Shown here: positions 62,284 through 64,000 of the stretch, piece by piece
Layout: each line of letters starts with the position of its first letter
How positions within the stretch are numbered: position 1 is the stretch's first letter
Assembly (NCBI GenBank): GCA_004551945.1
Contig: SFPN01000002.1
Span: 44,911-108,910 of the forward strand
Source: Clostridiales bacterium
GTDB lineage: Bacteria > Bacillota > Clostridia > Oscillospirales > Oscillospiraceae
Direction of reading: 5' to 3'
DNA: 64,000 nt
Program-made: the position numbers and the translations under genes
The notes under the pieces: model-generated
Seen by the model: only the letters and a program-made list of their open reading frames with translations
Told to the model about the DNA's origin: nothing
Databases searched by the model: none

Positions 62284-62484
62284 ATGGCACTCACTGATGC
62301 GAAGAGGAGAGCAAACAATAAATACATCAGGGAAAACATGACGACGCTTGGCTGCAAGATGCGGAAAGACTATGCGGAGGAGTTTAAAGCTGCTTGCAAG
62401 GCGCATGGAACGACGCCGAACGCCATTTTCAAGGCTGCGGCGGTTCAATTCATGGAGGACCACCGCAGCAAGGCAGACGAATAA
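62284..62484 (+). CDS. Small ribbon-helix-helix-like DNA-binding protein (66 aa)
   Basis: AAAGGGAG precedes the ATG. Lys/Arg-rich (MALTDAKRRANNKYIRENM), then TLGCKMRKDYAEEFKAACKAHGTTPNAIFKAAAVQF, the pattern of Arc/CopG-type ribbon-helix-helix proteins common on phages and conjugative elements. The three palindromes directly upstream are natural candidates for its binding sites, which would give autoregulation and control of the divergent gene. Confidence 0.75.
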   Translation: MALTDAKRRANNKYIRENMTTLGCKMRKDYAEEFKAACKAHGTTPNAIFKAAAVQFMEDHRSKADE

Positions 62485-62488
62485 CAAT

Positions 62489-62517
62489 GGGCCGGGATGT
62501 GAAGAGCATCCCGGCCC
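62489..62517. terminator. Hairpin between convergent DNA-binding protein and endolysin genes
   Basis: Perfect 11-bp stem GGGCCGGGATG / CATCCCGGCCC with 7-nt loop; no T-tract. Confidence 0.6.
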
Positions 62518-62549
62518 TATCCATGATGTTGTTTCCTCCCCCCTGTCGT

Positions 62550-63350
62550 TCAGTCCAGCAGACCCTTCCGGCCCAGAACAGCAATGACCTCGTCACGCTT
62601 CATGTACCGCTCCGGGCTGGTGCCGTCCACGGTGCCAGCTTCCGTTGCCCGCTGCCAGTGGCCTTCCGTCTTGCTCCAGTCCGGCTCAGGCAGAGTCTTG
62701 GCGTGCAGTTCTGCCTTCTGCACCAGCTGATAGGCCTGCTCGTTGGTCAGGCTGTCCAGAAATTCCTGTGTGGTCATGTCAATGCCGTCCTCCTTTTCAT
62801 CGGTGCCCAAGTTGGGCACGGGGTTTTCGATGGTCCAGTAATACTTCACCTGCTGCCGGAACAGCGCCCAGCTGCCCCGGGTGCGGGAGGCTTTCGTGCT
62901 GGCCGGGTCATTGATGTAAATGGTGTCGCCGCTAATCTTCCACGCCAGCACATAATGCCCGGAGCTTGTCCAGTTGCCGGGACCCATGCAGGCAATCACC
63001 AGCTCCCCCCGGTCCAGAGCGTCCTTCACCTGGGCGTGATAAGCACTGGTAGACTTTCCGTAGAGGCTGGTGTAGTTCAGCCGGGTCACCCGCAGGCCAT
63101 ACCGTGCCCCCGCCGGTTCAAAGTATCCGTAGTAGGTCCCCTGCCGGGGCGCCTTGTACCCGTGAGCCAGCGCCCAGGCGCACTCGGTCTTTGGGGTGAC
63201 GGACGGGTCCGCCCAGGTGGCCAGCACCATCGCCATAGCCGTAGGCCCGCAGCCGGAGGCGGCAATGGTGGTCTTTTCCCCGGGAGCGGAGTAATCCAGA
63301 CTGCCCCACCGGGGGTCTGTCTGTAAGTAGGAAACAGGCTGTTTATTCAT
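62550..63350 (-). CDS. Phage endolysin, C39-like cysteine peptidase
   Basis: 266 aa from the ATG at 63350 (GGAGG upstream). Peptidase_C39_2 domain: ASGCGPTAMAMVLATW with Cys34, GHYVLAW with His132, INDPA with Asp148. Its C-terminal part (SLTNEQAYQLVQKAELHA, YMKRDEVIAVLGRKG) looks like a small helical cell-wall-targeting or repeat module seen in clostridial lysins. Would cleave peptidoglycan cross-bridges at lysis. Directly downstream of the holin gene. Confidence 0.88.
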   Translation of the reverse strand: MNKQPVSYLQTDPRWGSLDYSAPGEKTTIAASGCGPTAMAMVLATWADPSVTPKTECAWALAHGYKAPRQGTYYGYFEPAGARYGLRVTRLNYTSLYGKSTSAYHAQVKDALDRGELVIACMGPGNWTSSGHYVLAWKISGDTIYINDPASTKASRTRGSWALFRQQVKYYWTIENPVPNLGTDEKEDGIDMTTQEFLDSLTNEQAYQLVQKAELHAKTLPEPDWSKTEGHWQRATEAGTVDGTSPERYMKRDEVIAVLGRKGLLD

Positions 63351-63411
63351 GTTTTCCTCCAAAACTTTCATCTTTCATGCAAAAATGTAAAAGTATACTT
63401 ATATGTTTTGC

Positions 63412-63621
63412 TCATTCTTGCAGAGCTTCCACCTCCGGCAGCCCTGCCACGCTGGTCAGCAGGGACAGGATACCGGCCAGCACCGTGGCGGACACCACGA
63501 CGGGCCACTCCACCGCGGACAGCACAGCCGCCGCGCCAATGGTGGCAATGGCCGTCTGGGCCATGGTCTTTACTGCCCGCACCCCGGCAGCCTTCCACCA
63601 GGTTTTCGTTTTTTCGCTCAT
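63412..63621 (-). CDS. Phage holin (r1t-type)
   Basis: 69 aa; ATG at 63621 used because AGGAG is 7 bp upstream, the earlier ATG being too close. Two hydrophobic segments (TMAQTAIATIGAAAVLSAV and WPVVVSATVLAGILSLLTSV), a charged N-terminus and acidic C-terminus, as in r1t-like holins. Forms membrane lesions that release the endolysin. Begins 2 bp after the tail-type gene stop. Confidence 0.88.
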   Translation of the reverse strand: MSEKTKTWWKAAGVRAVKTMAQTAIATIGAAAVLSAVEWPVVVSATVLAGILSLLTSVAGLPEVEALQE

Positions 63622-63623
63622 AC

Positions 63624-64000
63624 TCATTCTCCTTTCTGTTCCACATAAATCCCAACCAGCTCACGCAGCGGGTTATAAACGGGATTTACCGTATCCCTGC
63701 TGCACAGATACACAACCCCGTCCTGGCTGTAATACTTCCCGCTCACCAGCGCCATGCTGCCCTCATAAGGGATGGGGTCTGCCGGGGTTCCGTCGTGGGT
63801 CTCGCAGATTTCCTCCCACAGAGCCGGAACGTTCTCCGGCTCCCACCCCTCCTGGGATGTGTGGGCCTGGCGGCAGCGCCACAGCCTGCCGCTATGCTGC
63901 GCCTTGTAGCCTGCGGTGTAGGCAATGCCAGCCTCCCACGCTGGGTAAAATTCCCGCATCCGATAAGCCGTCTGGTCGTCCACATCCAGTGAGTTGACCT
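63624..64000 (-). CDS. Phage tail-associated / carbohydrate-binding-like protein (5' end beyond window)
   Basis: The frame is open to base 64000. Visible part: REFYPAWEAGIAYTAGYKAQ, LWRCRQAHTSQEGWEP, a pattern like small CBM5/12-type or XkdW-like modules placed before holins in tail operons of Firmicute phages. It is probably the last structural gene before the lysis genes. Confidence 0.75.
   Translation of the reverse strand, partial: VNSLDVDDQTAYRMREFYPAWEAGIAYTAGYKAQHSGRLWRCRQAHTSQEGWEPENVPALWEEICETHDGTPADPIPYEGSMALVSGKYYSQDGVVYLCSRDTVNPVYNPLRELVGIYVEQKGE

Larger units (their letters stand above)
61310..64000. mobile_element. Left end of a prophage (runs off the window)
   Basis: From right to left: tail-type protein, holin, endolysin, a small DNA-binding protein gene with phage-like operators, and two small genes, next to a chromosomal gene that may lack its start. 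No integrase is in the window, and the exact attachment site is not determined. Confidence 0.6.

Noticed and set aside
62348..63326. Plus-strand frames opposite the endolysin
   Set aside because: The minus-strand reading has Cys34/His132/Asp148 of a C39-type peptidase and a good ribosome binding site; the plus frames are Ala/Gly/Arg-rich shadows.

Overview
The window looks like the chromosome of a high-GC, spore-forming, anaerobic Firmicute of the gut Clostridia, most likely Oscillospiraceae (Flavonifractor/Lawsonibacter-like). The reasons are spoIIP, a WhiA/RapZ pair, a GdpP-type c-di-AMP phosphodiesterase, the dnaB-tilS-hpt-ftsH block, a glycyl radical enzyme pair, rubrerythrin, Shine-Dalgarno sites of the AAGGAGG type, very GC-rich codons and long meaningless antisense frames. 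No rRNA, tRNA or CRISPR array was seen. The taxonomic call is an inference from gene content.

Layout. 1-2.8 kb: 3' part of a glycyl radical enzyme with its radical-SAM activase. 2.8-9.0 kb: minus-strand accessory genes (acyltransferase, GNAT, membrane protein, an AT-rich metallophosphoesterase-rubrerythrin fusion) and an rRNA/tRNA uracil methyltransferase. 9.2-25.1 kb: plus-strand housekeeping block with secA, pgeF, an M23 peptidase, yihY, gdpP, rplI, dnaB, tilS, hpt and ftsH, with spoIIP on the minus strand. 25.1-25.6 kb: a decayed IS3 transposase and an interspersed hairpin repeat. 25.7-34 kb: nitrilase, an LTA-synthase-like enzyme, an SLH-anchored 5'-nucleotidase, then an Rrf2 regulator with iscS-iscU. 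34-48.3 kb: a minus-strand run with an M56 peptidase, mnmE, an FAD protein, a lysine-riboswitch amino-acid ABC transporter, an ene-reductase, a dipeptidase, two peptide-ABC ATPases and rubrerythrin. 48.5-51.5 kb: small lipoproteins and an ECF sigma/anti-sigma pair in AT-richer DNA. 51.7-59.5 kb: rapZ, whiA, a C_GCAxxG_C_C protein, dnaE, cardiolipin synthase and a small protein. 59.6-61.3 kb: a hairpin array, a DUF4364 regulator and a Cys-rich protein. 61.4-64 kb: the end of a prophage with small genes, a divergent operator-promoter switch, endolysin, holin and a tail-type protein.

Most informative non-coding elements. A complete lysine riboswitch with terminator precedes the amino-acid ABC transporter at 41.0-42.2 kb and points to lysine as its substrate. 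A tandem glycine riboswitch with two terminators at 47.3-47.7 kb has no glycine gene behind it; the next gene is an OppD-like ATPase. A palindrome sits at the start of the iscS-iscU transcript behind an IscR-like regulator. A tight cluster of DnaA-box-like sites lies upstream of mnmE. Three copies of a palindromic operator lie in the divergent prophage promoter region.

How the genes fit together. Several modules serve anaerobic redox life: the glycyl radical enzyme and activase, Fe-S assembly by IscS/IscU under an Rrf2 sensor, rubrerythrin and the rubrerythrin fusion against peroxide, and the flavin/Fe-S ene-reductase. Peptide and amino-acid scavenging is represented by the lysine transporter, OppD/OppF-like ATPases, membrane dipeptidase and omega-amidase-like nitrilase. 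All assignments rest on reading motifs by eye; no database search was run.
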